A DNA stretch of 64,000 nucleotides from Fasciolopsis buskii (lineage: Eukaryota > Platyhelminthes > Trematoda > Plagiorchiida > Fasciolidae): positions 117,152 through 181,151 of the forward strand of contig LUCM01000114.1 in NCBI GenBank assembly GCA_008360955.1, read 5' to 3'. Within the stretch, counting starts at the first letter, position 1. Every line of letters starts with the position of its first letter. A program made the translations under genes and the position numbers. The notes below the pieces were generated by a model. The model worked only from the letters and a program-made list of their open reading frames with translations, did not search any database and had not been told where the DNA came from. Of this stretch, positions 22,858 through 35,900 are shown piece by piece.

Positions 22858-25800
22858 CTCGGTGGTTTGGGAGAGTTAGTATTATAAAATGTGTAAATAC
22901 GGTTTTTTTCTACGTGTCAGCTGTTGTCACTTTCAGAATAAACCATAAGTTAAGTAAACTGTGACCAACAAATCGCCCAGAGGCAAACTTATCAAGTTTG
23001 GCTATTTTGAACTGACCATTCGTGAAAGAGATGGGCATATTGAGTCCGATGCAGAGGGTTTTCATATAAAGGTATGCTAGTTTCCCATTGATCTGAATCA
23101 CATGATTTCAAACACACCAGAGCTGCTTGTCTAATACCCAGCAGTATCGGCTGACTGAAGCACTTCCATCGATTCATTCGAAATCTAATTCTTTGGGTAA
23201 ATCTGCGCAGCATTATAACCATACCTACCTGCTAAAATTCCACATTATATGTCAATATGATCTACTTTTTATAAAACGAATAAAAATGAAAGACGTCTAC
23301 ACGACGGACTTGGACATGCTCTTTCTCTGTGAGCAAGGAACAATCCGTGAGATCGTTCAAACGTTTCTTTACACAAAATGTTACCTCTAACTAAGCCTAA
23401 TCAGTATTGTTTTATCAGAATAAGACAAACTTTCTTTTGACGAAGGCCCAATTTATTGGTTGTTGCACATCTATGAATAAAACTTCTGGTAGTGTTGCGA
23501 AACATTGATTGTCAACTTTTAAAGGAACAAAATAAAAAAAGCAGCTCACTGTAGTCGCGTTTGCTGAGTAGCGTTTCCTAGATAGCGGTTGTGAATTACT
23601 TTGTTCATAATTAAAACGACAATGGTTCTAATGACGATTTTGTTACTTCTCTCGTTGTTACGGATACCGGTGGTGAGAAGGATGAGCTGGATCTGTCGGC
23701 AAATGTTAACCGTAAACTATTATTATTATTACTATTATTATTTCCTTCTAGATCACTCACTTTGGACCATCACGTAAAAAATTAAACTGTAACGAATGAG
23801 GAACGAGAGGACAAATTCAGAAGGCAAGTTATTTGAGTTGCTGAACACATGGTCCCACTTTTAATGTGTTCATTCTGTTGCCGATACGTTCACGGTGCAT
23901 GGAATTTCGAATTGTCTGCGGAATAGATTGTGCCGATTGTGTTAGCCAATGACAATAAGACTCTGATCAAGGAATTCGAAGTATGAGTATCCAGATAAGT
24001 TGTAAATATTGCAAACATTACGAAATGAATTCAACTGGTCACGTTCCTCAAGTGGTTTCCGTCTTTTAATCAATGCGAATTTTTACCTTTCATTCGACGA
24101 TCTTTTGGTCCAAAATTCCTTCCAGTTTGTTATGAGCTCCTCTACTGTGTTATTTTCATTACATAATTGATGGTCACATATCAGTTCAGAGAAGGGGTTG
24201 AGATATTTTTTAAATATTTTCCACAGTAGTAATTTTCATTCTAACTAAAAAAATGCAGCAACACGATCGTCTGACTGAGGTCAGATTTGCTACGCGTGAC
24301 CAGAGAGATAATACCGTTGGTTTCAAACGCTATCTTTAAACAAAATCAATGAAATTCGTCGGTTATTTTGTTTCATAGCCAAAATCAGAGAAGGGTAATT
24401 AAAAATACGAGGGTAGTCATGCTTGGGACTGATTTGTCATGCGAGAATGGCTGATTTTTTAACCGATCGTCAAACCGGGTAGAAACTTTAATTCCTTTGT
24501 GCCGTGAGACGACGCATACCACTTAGAAACTGGACAGCAAAGTGGTTACACTTAGGGAAACTGACCTACTTTCATGTAGGCTAAGAATGAATGCCGGTAA
24601 CTGAAAAAAGGGCACTTTTTACACAACACCGGATAAAACCAAGAGGTTATGCAATGCTCTAACAAGTAACGAAGCTGGAAGGCCATATACAGCAGAGGCA
24701 TCTGGTATTGTACTTCGCTTGATTACGCCCGGTGAATTCTGCATCAGTATTTACTTATTCTCTTGACAGGATCATACATGTAATTTCATCAACGTTATTT
24801 GCAAATTCGGGTAGGAGCAAATACTATAAATAAATAAATTAAACACGTTTACTCGGTGGGGTAGGAACAATTGCTTATGGCATAGAAAGTTCCACTTCTG
24901 TTTTCCATTAATGAAGATAAGAAAACTTCGGAATTCCTATTTCCACTTATGTTCCTGTATCGCTCATCGATTTTTACATCAAAACTGTGTATGCTTTGCT
25001 CCAATGAGCACCAACACTGGGGACAGTAAGATTTCATGAAAAGTAGTTCTTCTTCATTAAATTTGACAAATATGCTCCTGTGTGATTCAGCAGGCATTCC
25101 AAAAGTGTTTCATATAAAAGCTGGAACAAGAAACACTTTGTTATATTTTTACTCTTATAAAATTTACAAATAATATCCGAACATTCGCAATCCGTTTCAG
25201 TGCATAAGCTTTTGGTGTGGTCGATGATTTGGATTCACGATAAGAAAACCAGACATAAAAATTAACGCTTAGTTTCCTTTTGTCCATTAGTCACCTCAAA
25301 CCTAGATATCACTGCATGGCAGCTGTTTTCCACGGGAACATCATCTGTGACTATGTCGCCGCGAGTAAATCTTTCAATCTCGTGTACCTTCTAAATCCCT
25401 TCTTGCCAGCATGATGTTTTGCGTTACAACAGATGCCTTCCTGGGTTCCTGATTAAATGGCAATAGAACAGACATGTAAATGGCATTTCTCGGTTGCCCA
25501 CCACCATTATACCAATTTGATTTTACAACATCGAGGATTCAATTACTTGATTAGAGAATCCTCGGTCGTACTTAATTTCCACACCTATGAACAATATTTT
25601 GCCATCAATCCCTCTTCGCTTGTTTCCAGATGACCGATTTGTTATCAATTAACTGCATCATTCTCCCGCGAAGAAGGTACAATATGGGGCATTGCATTAC
25701 TGGTTTGACCCAAACAGCCTACTGTGTAAGACGAAACACCCTGTTAATCCAACGATTCTCACTCAATTGTGTGAATTATTACGCTGTGGCCGACTTAGTA

Positions 25801-25889
25801 GGAATCAATTTTCGTCAGTCAGACCCAATGTCACATTTACCAGCAAAACGTTGTAGTCCATCACATACAGTCGGATATTGCGCTGTCAA
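22858..25889. other. unassigned
   Basis: Short ORFs occur near 22910-23222 (minus) and 23127-23390 (plus) without convincing splice support. There is one ATT microsatellite at 23717-23744. No RNA gene or transposon motif was recognised. Confidence 0.3.
23717..23744 (+). repeat. ATT/TTA trinucleotide microsatellite
   Basis: About nine TTA units with one ACT interruption. Confidence 0.8.
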
Positions 25890-26073
25890 TTAAAAGATGT
25901 CCGGTTTGTCACATGTCAGCTGTCTCCTACTCCCGTTCCATTTTTCACACAAGCTCAGACCTTTTACCGAATCGGGCGATTTTACAGATTCCGTTGCTTT
26001 TCCAACCCATTCCCGTTCCACGATGCAAGTAGTGTGATCCATCATCCAAGTATAGTCCTCCCTCAGTTTTCCA
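25890..26073 (-). CDS. putative exon, two alternative open frames
   Basis: A very good acceptor (CGTTTTGTGTCCATTTGCAG) precedes 26073. In one frame 60 codons stay open to a TAA at 25890-25892, containing REDYTWMMDHTTCIVEREW. In another frame 43 codons are open and end in an IARFGKR-type sequence (RFG followed by a dibasic pair) before a TGA. GTAAAA donors at two places would end an internal exon in phase 0. The first frame joins the candidate exon 32039-32192 in compatible phase and the exon at 22857 as well. Function is unknown. The RFGKR string resembles amidated-neuropeptide processing sites, but a single occurrence in one of two frames proves nothing. Confidence 0.22.
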
Positions 26074-27886
26074 CTGCAAATGGACACAAAACGATTGTTA
26101 CAGGAGGCAGGTTGTAAAATAGGCTGAATAATTAAAGGCGAAATACGGTATTTCGCAAAACTAAAGCTGTGCTGATTGCATGATCTGATACTGCAATAAT
26201 CACTTTAACTCCGTGTGCATTCAGTTTCTGGCTACCAGATGAAATAGGAAGAACAATCCCCAAGCCAGTCTTAGACAAATCTGCGCAAACTAAACAATGT
26301 CCTCAGTTTGTGCTCATTTGGTGAATTGAACGGCATGCAGACGAGTGGTATAAGTTTAGTCTCCTAAACTTGGCTAAGACACAAACCTGGTCTATTCAAC
26401 CACAGACAAATGATGAGAATCCTCTCTACTCCTCGCCCTCCACACACAAACAAAAGCAAACATCCGCAAGCAAAAGAACACCGACTACGGTAGGAAGTAT
26501 TACATGTGAGGACAGAACTGCGCACACGATGTAATTCAGCTGACATTTTTCTGCCGTGTGCTCACCTCAAGCGTCCAGTTAGAAACACCCGCATCAGATC
26601 TACGTCAAAAAGGTTAAAGAATCATGCAAACGTTCTACGCGGGTATCAACATCACAAATGAATCTAACAAAGTCGACCAGATTCGAAAAGATCCAATTAA
26701 CACCCAAATCACAAAGGAGACTTTCAGCAATTGTTTCCTAGAATTGTAACCGAATACTCACTTATTGGAATTCCTATGTGGTAAAGCATCTTAATTCACA
26801 AGAGGGTCTGGTCACATTTTTGGTAAGACGTTTTAACAACCAATGAAAGTTCAATTAGCTAGGCCATCAGCAGATATTCTGTATATAAGGGGCCTCTCCT
26901 ATCATGACTGTGATTAACCCTGGCAATTTGATTTGCGGTCTTAAAAGCGTGTTCATTTGGGGATCATGATTTCACATGGGAGCCAATTTTCAGGGCTCCA
27001 GACGAGAAGTTTCACTGGATAGTTCATTAGGAATCAACTACAGGATGTGCTACACGGTGACTGTTTCGGCCGATCCCGACGGTGTTGCCTGCAGAGTTGG
27101 AGTATTCAATAGGAATAGGACTGAAGCTTATGTGCTCTCCATTGTTTATATGACTAGAGCTGAAAACTTTCACGGTACAAACAGGTTACAAAGACAAGCT
27201 GAGTTCTCGATGCATATTTTGCGTATGATATTTCAATCAAATTTTCCGATCCAGTAAAAGTACTTAAGGCAACCGTCAACTTTCCAAAATGGTTGTTTTC
27301 TGACTGTTTAGTTGACTTGCCAAATGGAATCTAAATTAAAACTATGGCTTGATGCATGATACATCGAGAAGAAGAGTTGAAAAATGACAGAACATCCTTT
27401 ACGTTCACCTTAACTGACACTCCGATCCGCACGACCCCTATTCAACACTGTGTAAAACTAGCTGTGTTCCCATTGACCTTTTGCTATGAAGTCGTCCACT
27501 ACCTACATACAAACGGGAGTAACTGGCCACCGGTACGAGCAATGTCAGGGGATATTTCCGGATGATTGACGACTATTATGCATTAGTCCGCATTCAGACA
27601 GTACTTGACAACAAAATCTCACCATAATTAATCAGGAAACATACCGCGAGGTTCGGTGTCGCGCGATTCTTGCCGGGTTGAGCTGTTTCGAAAGACAGGG
27701 TCGATCAACTAGCCTACGATCCCAAATGGACTGTTGGTAACCTCAAAATGTTTTTGCAATATTCAGTGATACACAGGATAATCGTGTACTGTTCGCGCTG
27801 CTCCCTATTAAATTTAGTTGAATAATCCACCTGGTCCATGCTATATTTTCGCCTGACAGTTCAACAGAATATATATATATATATAA

Positions 27887-27917
<31 letters not shown>

Positions 27918-30420
27918 CATATATATGGGTTGTGAAACGTCAAATCAGCTGAGCGGTTGCGCTGAAACAGGTGATAAGGTCATTCACACAACCCGATAAA
28001 CATGAATAATGACCCAGGGAATACGACTTTATAATTTGTCTGCGAAAAATCGAAGCTAGTCACGATTAAAAAGGTACAGTGAGGATGAAAACCTGGAAAT
28101 CGGTCTGCAGGAATAACACAGTTAATCCAGGTTGGAAGAACCCTGAGTAGACCAGTTTATAGTTTCGAAGTTATTATCTCATGAATGAAGTTAAAGTTTA
28201 CGAAAATGTTTTATTTCGATAAGAATGGACACCTCGGTATAATTATTCCCGTGGTTTTTTGAAACAACGTTGTTCTTATTCCACATGTCTGCGTCGTCAC
28301 TCAATTTATGTTCGATCTCTAGAAAAGGTTCGATTTGCTTGCGATGGTCAAGTGGTATTCGTAAAATGACGAACATCATTCCATAGGTCAGCGGCTGAGT
28401 TTATTTATTTTGTTTGCTGTTTAGACCAGAAAACATTCAGGCACTCTGACGAGATCATTGAACTTGTACTTAGAATTTCTGTACAGTTTTGAACTGCTTA
28501 CTCTTAGGCAGACGTTTGTGAACAAATGGCTGGTCTTGAACCCCAGAGTAAACACATTTCGAACGATTGATCAGAAACTCGCACCAAACGAAACAATTTA
28601 AAAAATCGTCAAATAACAGATGAGAAGACGGAAACAAAACTTGCAACGAGAATCCCCAAATTCCCAATATTTAAAATCCGGAGCAATTAAACACTGTTAT
28701 GGAACTAAACACCAGGTTAAACGCCCACTTAAGCCAAAATTAACTCCACTGTGTAAGCTCGCTTTGACAAACACAAAAGCAGTAACATCAAGTGATGAGC
28801 TACAACTGTAATTTTTTGTTTTTAAAAATCCGTTTTTCTGTACCATCCTTCCGTCTCTCTCTATTGATTACTTTGGCCGTAAATTTGTCAGAATAATCGT
28901 GCAGCATTACTAATCTTCTGTAAAAAGAAAGAAAAAGGAGTAGAAGGAAAAGACAAACGGACATAACTAACTTTGACGGTCGAGGTTATTTCCAAGAAAT
29001 GCATATATTGAGAACTTAGGTACATAGAAGCATTTGCACCAGTCATTGAACCACATAAAAAATTTATTAAGTATGCCTGTCTTTATATGCCCCTCTACAT
29101 TTAAATGCTTTCAGAATTTGTGTGTAAAATTCCTGCTGAAACTGAATGAGTTCGGATTAGTTTATTTTGGCTCGAGGAAAATTTCGTTCACCAATTCGTT
29201 GTATTTAAATCCGAACTGAGACCAGGAAGACCGCATGGTGACGAAGTTGCTTATTTTTAACTTGGACTATGAATGACTCGGGTTTAGATTTGGTCAACCG
29301 ATTAGTTACTGGATGACAGTAATTTTCAAAGAACCGCTCTCCTGTATTTCTGTGATTTAGAGATCTGTGCGCGCATCAAAACTCCCATAATGTGTATACT
29401 GAACAAGATACCTATTTCGAGTTGGAATGGCAAATGTTACTCAGAAAGCATGATTTGAAGCTGAGCTATTCAAAAAAGTGTGCAACTTAAGCTGGTTTGT
29501 GGATCGATAAAATTAACCCGTTATCCTACACAAGGGCCGTTCTGTTTCAGCCTATTGACGCATCTCTTCGGTACACTTCCTGCAGGATGCTTCAACAATA
29601 ATACTCCTACTCCCAATCAAGACGCGCTACTTATTCTGGCGTCCGCCCGCATTCTGAAATCCATGCATTTGCATTTCTTAGGTGTCCTCGACGAGGTTGA
29701 GATCAGGGCTGCATCGCGATCGTGACAAAACGCTGGTCATACCGAACAGTGATCAAATTTTGGCTAAACTGGGATTGCATACGGCTAAAAGAACGTTGCG
29801 ATAGAGAATCCGGATCTCTTGGTTTGAAAAATCACCACGAAGAGATAGTTTTAGTATTTTCACGTATGCATTATTCGGCGATGCCCTGCGACACTGCGAG
29901 CTCGTGTAACTCATGAGAAGAAAAAGCTAACCAGATACGTGACATAAGTGAGTAGCAGCCTCAGTCAGAAAACAGCATATCGAACAACAATTACTAGGTG
30001 ATGAGGATTTAGCTCATAATTGAGTCTTCCAAACGCAGCAACTTTACTGTGCTGCTCTTTTCGTTACATTACATGATTTCGTTTCGGCCAAGCCTTGTAC
30101 TCTTCAGTAAACGGAGTACTCCTTCCAGATTTTGGGAACTAGGATAAGCTTGAAAAAATGTGGACGAAATGACCTTAGTTCGATGACACCAGCTGTCGAG
30201 GATGTTTCGGTTTTGAGTAAACTACATCTCTGCCCTTTAAGGATAACGCATCAACAAGAACTAATAAATAGCTGCAATTCCAAATGGTGCCCGGTTTCAC
30301 TTTGCATGGGCGAGCTGGTAATGAAATTTTTACAATTCCAACGCAAACGACAGAACCAGAGTCGGATCCAAAAGGGAAGTGGCCAATTTCAATTTGTTTC
30401 AGGTCAGACAAATTCGGATA
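26074..30420. other. unassigned, apart from one microsatellite
   Basis: ORFs near 26976-27257 and 29480-29725 are of chance length. The only clear element is the AT microsatellite at 27.87 kb. Confidence 0.3.
27869..27927 (+). repeat. AT dinucleotide microsatellite
   Basis: About 58 bases of almost pure AT repeat with single-base interruptions (AAAT once, ACAT twice). Confidence 0.95.
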
Positions 30421-30475
30421 TGGCTTATGGAAACGAAGTCTACGAGTTCGAGTCCTCCCATCACCGCCGATCACT
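30415..30475 (+). repeat. tRNA-derived short repeat relic
   Basis: TGGCTTATGG (30421-30430) is A-box-like and GAGTTCGAGTCC (30444-30455) is a near-perfect B box. They are too close for a full tRNA, so the anticodon region is probably shortened. CCCATCACCGCC follows, like a tRNA 3' acceptor side, but no paired 5' strand is found. Confidence 0.4.
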
Positions 30476-32038
30476 ATCCCACTCGACAGCTTTATCGTGA
30501 CGATGACCAATTGCAGAAAGATTGTACACTTGTTACATAACAGCAGAGAAGTAAAAAGAGAGTTATCATTGGATTACGGTGGAACAGTCCTACTTAAACA
30601 TTTAACACTCCTTTTTTACTAGTTGAGAAAAGGAAGTTCACCCAAATCTAACGCTACTTATTCCTCCTCGCAGCTGAACCGGAAAAAGTTGAGAGTGTAC
30701 CGAATAGTAATCCTTAGTGCGATGCCTTTAATACTCTTTTTTAAATCAGTAGTAAGGATTGCACTAGACTGAATGATTAACTAACGGTTCGGTTATTCTG
30801 AATTACATTCCCCAAGGTAGGCAGCTTGTGGAAGATTTTTAAAATAATGAATACAAGCTCGTCGTGTCAAGGCCGGTAACATCTCTGTCGTTTTACATTT
30901 GGTCAGATCAAGTCAGCAGTATTACACAAATAGCTAAGAATCTCAAAGATTGTCTCCATTTTTTCTAACTCTTAACTACCCATCAGTAATGCCAGCCTGA
31001 AGCGAATTAGGATGCAGTATAGTTGATGAGATTCTACATCGTTTATCACAGACTACACTCACCAACCCCAAACACCGTTCCACCATATAATTCCCCCGTG
31101 TACACTTGGCTTTTCAAAGGAGATTACGTTATTAGCTGGGATTTGGATTCTTTTTCTCAGGATTCCGGTCTGACGTACGCATTCAATTAGAGATATTGAT
31201 CAAATTTTGTCGTGAACTTCAACTCTCGAACAAAAAAAAACGACGTCAGTCTTCTCGTGCACTTGTTCTCGCCGAGGGGAATACCGCTCGGATTTGTTCT
31301 ATGGTCAGGCACTTTACCGAACCAGGCGCCCTAGAATCTTCAATGAAAAAGGTTAAATTCCGAAACCCGCGATAGATGTTTATCATTCCCCGTAATGACG
31401 CTTGAAAATTTACATTATAGACCCCACGAAAAACATTTGCGCGACCCCTTACGTAGGCCTAACCTGTGTGCTTGCTTCTGTCACAGATCGATTCTCATGG
31501 ATGCCTATCTCTGTTCTATGGTCGTAGCGTCAACCAGCGAACTATTTTTCGCATGTAAGATGATGTAGGCACGTAGAACAAGCCACACAACCATACCAAA
31601 TACAGGTTTGGATCAAGTGCTCGTTTTTTCCCAAATGCGAAAGCATCTGTCGTTGGGTTCGTTGTCAGAGACTATACGCAGAATGGTAAATCTCCGGTTT
31701 GAAGATTTTCACATATTGCTAAAACCTATGGAAGGATTGTAATAATGGTTTTCCTAAACCGTTGATTACGTTGCACATACATCCTATTTCACTTAGCATG
31801 TGTGCTCAAATCATGTCCATGCGGTGCGATACAGCGGCTTTATCATGGGTTCAAAGAGCACACTGCACTACCGCCGATAAATTTTCGATTTTCATGGTAT
31901 ACGGCACACCTTCTTTTGGATAATAACTTACATGGTGCACGAATTTTAACTAAGAACTCAGTGGAAAGAAGAATGTGCTATCAAAACGTGGACTTTGGTC
32001 GACGAAGCAGTCCTAATAAGATCAAGGTCACAACATAC
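30476..32038. other. unassigned
   Basis: No exon with good splice sites and no transposon motif was seen. A weak antisense A-box-like string near 31310-31335 has no matching B box. Confidence 0.3.
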
Positions 32039-32783
32039 CGATTGCCGAGCTGAATGTTTCTATATGCAAGCTTTTCAGCGCGCTTAAAGGGTGACACTAG
32101 GTCCTGTACAGTGGTGATGTTTAATTCGTGGCAACGGAAAACTGGTGGATCGAACGCTGACTGTAACAGCGCATGTAAAGCCAAAGAACCACCTACTTGA
32201 GTGACAAATATTAGCCTTATTACTGGGAATTTAACTTCTTGTCATTTATAGTGCGATGTTTTCAGAGGAGCCGGAGAGAATGAAAAGGTTCCAAACAAGA
32301 AAATGACCCATCGTTGCAAGACTCCAACCCAAACTTCATAGGATTAAGATGACGACGTAAACGACAGATAGTTCATTTATTGGAAAATACAGTGCCTTGT
32401 ATCAGGAAGATGGGGCTAGTAGCTTGCGCCTTAGTGCTTCCAAAGTCTATGCTTGGTTAAGGCTACGTGTAAGTACCTAGTGTTGAACGTGAAATTACGG
32501 TATGTGAAATCACTCTTCAACTCGGATTTCATAAGCGATGCATTCCAAGGGAAAACTGGCCCCAAGGTCACCGACTACACAACAATTGGTCACATCAAGG
32601 TTCATAACATTCGGTCGTAAGGCATTACAACGAGGACGGTTCTCGTGCTGTTTTTTGTTGTGGTACGTTCGGTTATTCCCTTTGCCAGGAGTCAGATTAC
32701 GAAGGCAGTCATGCGAAACGAAGGCATATATACGTTGTCCATCAACATCCAGGTTGTTTCCGTAATGCCAATGTTGGAAAAAC
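32039..32783 (-). CDS. putative two internal exons, unknown product
   Basis: An acceptor (TTTTCTATTATTTGTAG) opens an exon at 32783. It is open for 90 codons in one frame. A GTGACC donor at 32571 would end it in phase 1. The second exon, 32192-32039, has an acceptor (GTCACTCAAGTAG) and a consensus donor (CG/GTATGT). It is 154 bases long, begins in the phase needed, and includes LLQSAFDPPVFRCHELNITT and SPFKRAEKLAYRNIQLGNR. No family is recognised. An alternative frame of the first exon reads NIGITETTWM, which is faintly like a LINE endonuclease motif (ITETWL), so that exon could instead be transposon debris. Confidence 0.25.
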
Positions 32784-34585
32784 CTACAAATAATAGAAAA
32801 TAGTTCGGATTCCAACCGTGGGTTGAAATGGCTGTGGTAGTGCACGGATGAAGAAACTTTTGTTACCCCTAATGCTAGCTGAGTGTTTTACAAGCGGAAA
32901 CCGCATGAACATCTATCTGGTTGATCGATGTTGTTACGGTTTGTGGGCTGACTTGTGGGCCACACACATATATATGTATTCTCCATGAATTGAAGGTGTC
33001 AATTCATCTGTTTTTGAAGGTGCCATTTACAAGAATTAGAAAGACGACGGCAACATGTTAAATTCTAGGCTACGTAGCTGAATATCATTTCAGGCTTTTC
33101 AGACAAGCGGAACACAGTCTGCATTCACAAAATCAATGGAATATCTGTTTTATCTAGCCGAAGTACAATTGCTTGATTTTGTCAGTGAAATATATGGGCA
33201 TTTCGCAGAAAAACACCTACTCTAGGTTCTTGTACCCTTGAGCCACATTGTAATATTTACCGATTCTGTCGTCTAATTCAAAAAAAATCACACAAGATAT
33301 TTCATTTAACAAATATTGTGCATCTGAACCAAACAACAAGGATTATTTGAAAACACTGTCATTCTACTGACAAAAACCACAATAGCCTCGAGTATGGAAG
33401 CTTGTAAAATGGGATGTAAACTCGAAAATGGCATATAAGATGTAAAATTCCCAATCCGCTATTTGATTTGCTACGGTTCCACAGTAGTTTGGCCCTGGAA
33501 TTGCCCAACCAACTGGGACTGAGATCAACACCTTCCTACCTATTCCTGATGGTTATAATTTTTTGCAAACCGTTTGCGCTTTCAAGACACGTGGCATAGA
33601 AAAGAGACAAATAACCCGACAAACTAGATGAGGAACCGATGTTATTCCCTTCGGATTGCTGAGTCTAAGATCAAATTACCTTATCTTTCCAGGTAAAGCT
33701 TTGTTTTTTAAACTATTCCCGTTTCACGTTATGCAAATTGGCGTTATCCTGCTGAGTTGTCCTTTAACTGTCCCGATTTCAAAAGTTTTAAACGTCTGCT
33801 GAGAGTATCGTTTACGCGGTTAAGTGCATTCCACTTACTCGAAACAGTTAAATTATAGAAGCTTTACAGATTTGCTATGATAATTTGCAAGCTACACAAA
33901 TTAACACACTACTTTTACCAAAAAGAACACGTGGTTATTCAACTCTGGAAGACTGTGCGCACTCATTTACGGGTTCTGCCACGTCTACCGGAACAAAACT
34001 GCAATGCAATGTTGGCTTTAGATGAAAACCTTTTGGGCCCATAACAGGCAATTTTTACGTGATGAAATAACTTCATGAAATCATGTTCGAGGCTCCAGAA
34101 CAAGAGTCAACTAGTTGTTCAGCAAACTGGATTAATCGCAGCCGATTGTAAACTTTGCTGTCAGCCTGAGATCAAGGGGCTTTCCCATCGGATTGATTTG
34201 CAGGAATCTGCTGATGGAACCAAAAGACATCAAGCAGCAAGTATCGAGTGTATCTGACATAAGCAGCAATCTTGCATTCTGGTTCAATCTCATATTCAAT
34301 TTCCATACAATTTTCATCACGAGCGTGTGACGATCTGATCGAGTGACTTTATCGAAAGATCTGCGATCCTTCATGTACAATTTGTAATTTCCAAAGGAAG
34401 CGCAAAGTGATACACAGTAAACTCCGTTTTTATTTAGAAAAATTGTCGTCTTACGTAATCCGAGTTTTAATCGGTAATCAGTCGGATGTTGGAAAATAGA
34501 AGTATTGGTAACAAGGTGTTGGTAAGAAATGGCGCATCAATCTAGTAGGAATTTTTAATCAGAAACGAAAAATTGTACGATGAAA
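32784..34585. other. unassigned
   Basis: ORFs on both strands at 34075-34380 overlap each other without good splice sites. Nothing else was seen. Confidence 0.3.
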
Positions 34586-34717
34586 TTTTTCATGGGGTTC
34601 TGATCGCTGAGCTTGGCGTTTAGGTCGAGATGAAATCGTCGGTGCAAGTAACCTCGACTGGTGATAAAACGTTTGCAACCTAAACGCCAAGCTCAGGAAT
34701 CAGAACTTCATGAAAAT
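34586..34717. repeat. inverted repeat (foldback), 39-base arms, 54-base loop
   Basis: The left arm (34586-34624) contains GAGCTTGGCGTTTAGG. The right arm (34679-34717) contains its reverse complement CCTAAACGCCAAGCTC. Outside that core, GTTCTGAT and TTCATG also match, with only a few mismatches over the arms. The loop holds a smaller palindrome, TCGAG...CTCGA. No coding frame is present. Target-site duplication was not identifiable. It could be a foldback or MITE-like element, or two head-to-head copies of a short repeat. Transcribed, it would form a strong hairpin. Confidence 0.8.
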
Positions 34718-35752
34718 GAACAACTTGAGCTAGGATAAACACGCATTTTCAAATTCATTTGCACGATGAACTACTAATCACAGTATCTGTTTGTACTAAG
34801 TATTTCACCGCGAGCACTTGCCACGATTTACAAAATTGGCAGATGAAAACACTTGGAATTAAATAAAGTGCATCACGGAAGGTTTGAAACAGAAATGATT
34901 TTTTCCAATAACGTCACCTTGAAGGAAACCAAGGTGATACGAAGCCAGGCATACTACTTCACATTTAGGACACAATCATTTGAATCCTGTTTTCAGAAAC
35001 AACTGGTCTGCCTACTCCGTTACGAAAATGAACTGGCGTAGTAATTCACTTAGGTAACCAGAAAATTTCACTTATTTGGATTCACCACCACATAGATCAA
35101 CTCACCACGTCTAAGTACGAATGCTTTGCAGTCCTCCCCTCTCTATCATTTACCCTCAAATATAAAAAGAAGCAGCCGATTGAGCCAGCGTTGATTTTGC
35201 AAATTTTCCTCAAAAGGGATTAGTCGAATACCTAGTCTTTTGGTATGGATTTCTGTTCACTGATCCCGGTGCGATTTGTTTTGTGATGTTCAACGGCTGA
35301 TATACAAAATAATAGCATTGAATAAGACACCCCAAAGGTCAGTTTCACATCTTTCAATTTGGTGCTCTTGATCGGCTATATGTATACATAAACCCGCCAT
35401 ATTGCATGGCCCAGAGACAAGCTTAATTCGTCCCGTGCCTTACTTGATGTGAAAACGGTGGTTTCCACAACAGATTAAGAACAATCATCTCCAACCTACC
35501 CACCGCGTTAAGTGGTACGAATAAATCTGAATATAAACCTGAGTTACGACGCAAGCAGACGAGGGAATGTCCGTTCTGGCTTCGAAAAAGAATTTTTGCT
35601 TCGCCGATTGACGACTTTTCATTCTAGTTATACAAAAGAACACATAACTAGTGATGTCTGTATACGTTAGAAAACGAATCAAGCAGAATCTAAATAATGA
35701 ACGTATACCACTCCAAATCTACCTCCACAAAAAGCTGGCGATATTGATTATG

Positions 35753-35782
35753 CTTGTTTGATTGTTTGTTTGTTTGTTGTTA
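35753..35782 (+). repeat. TGTT tetranucleotide microsatellite
   Basis: About six TTTG/TGTT units with one ATTG interruption. Confidence 0.75.
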
Positions 35783-35861
35783 CTCCTGCATGAGCGAATG
35801 AGTAAATGTCGGTGTGAATCAGTTAGTAAATAGATAGTGATGGATGTGTTCTGTAGATTTC

Positions 35862-35900
35862 ACCTAACTGGAATCCGGCGATTTCGTCCTGTAACTCAGA
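35862..35900 (-). repeat. hammerhead-ribozyme-like relic, minus strand
   Basis: Read on the minus strand the order is TCTGAG, TTAC, AGGAC, GAAA, then CGCCGGATTC and CAGT. GGACGAAA is the 3' half of stem II plus the GAAA box of schistosome-type hammerheads. CTGAG matches the start of the CUGANGA box, but the box is cut short and the 5' half of stem II is missing. CCAGT matches the stem I arm after the cleavage site. It is a decayed copy and not catalytically plausible. Confidence 0.35.

Noticed and set aside
31300..31340. antisense tRNA-like A box near 31.3 kb
   Set aside because: No B box at suitable spacing on the same strand.
32510..32783. NIGITETTWM as a LINE endonuclease motif on the minus strand
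   Set aside because: Only one short motif in a frame that soon stops, with no second endonuclease motif nearby. Kept only as an alternative in the exon entry.
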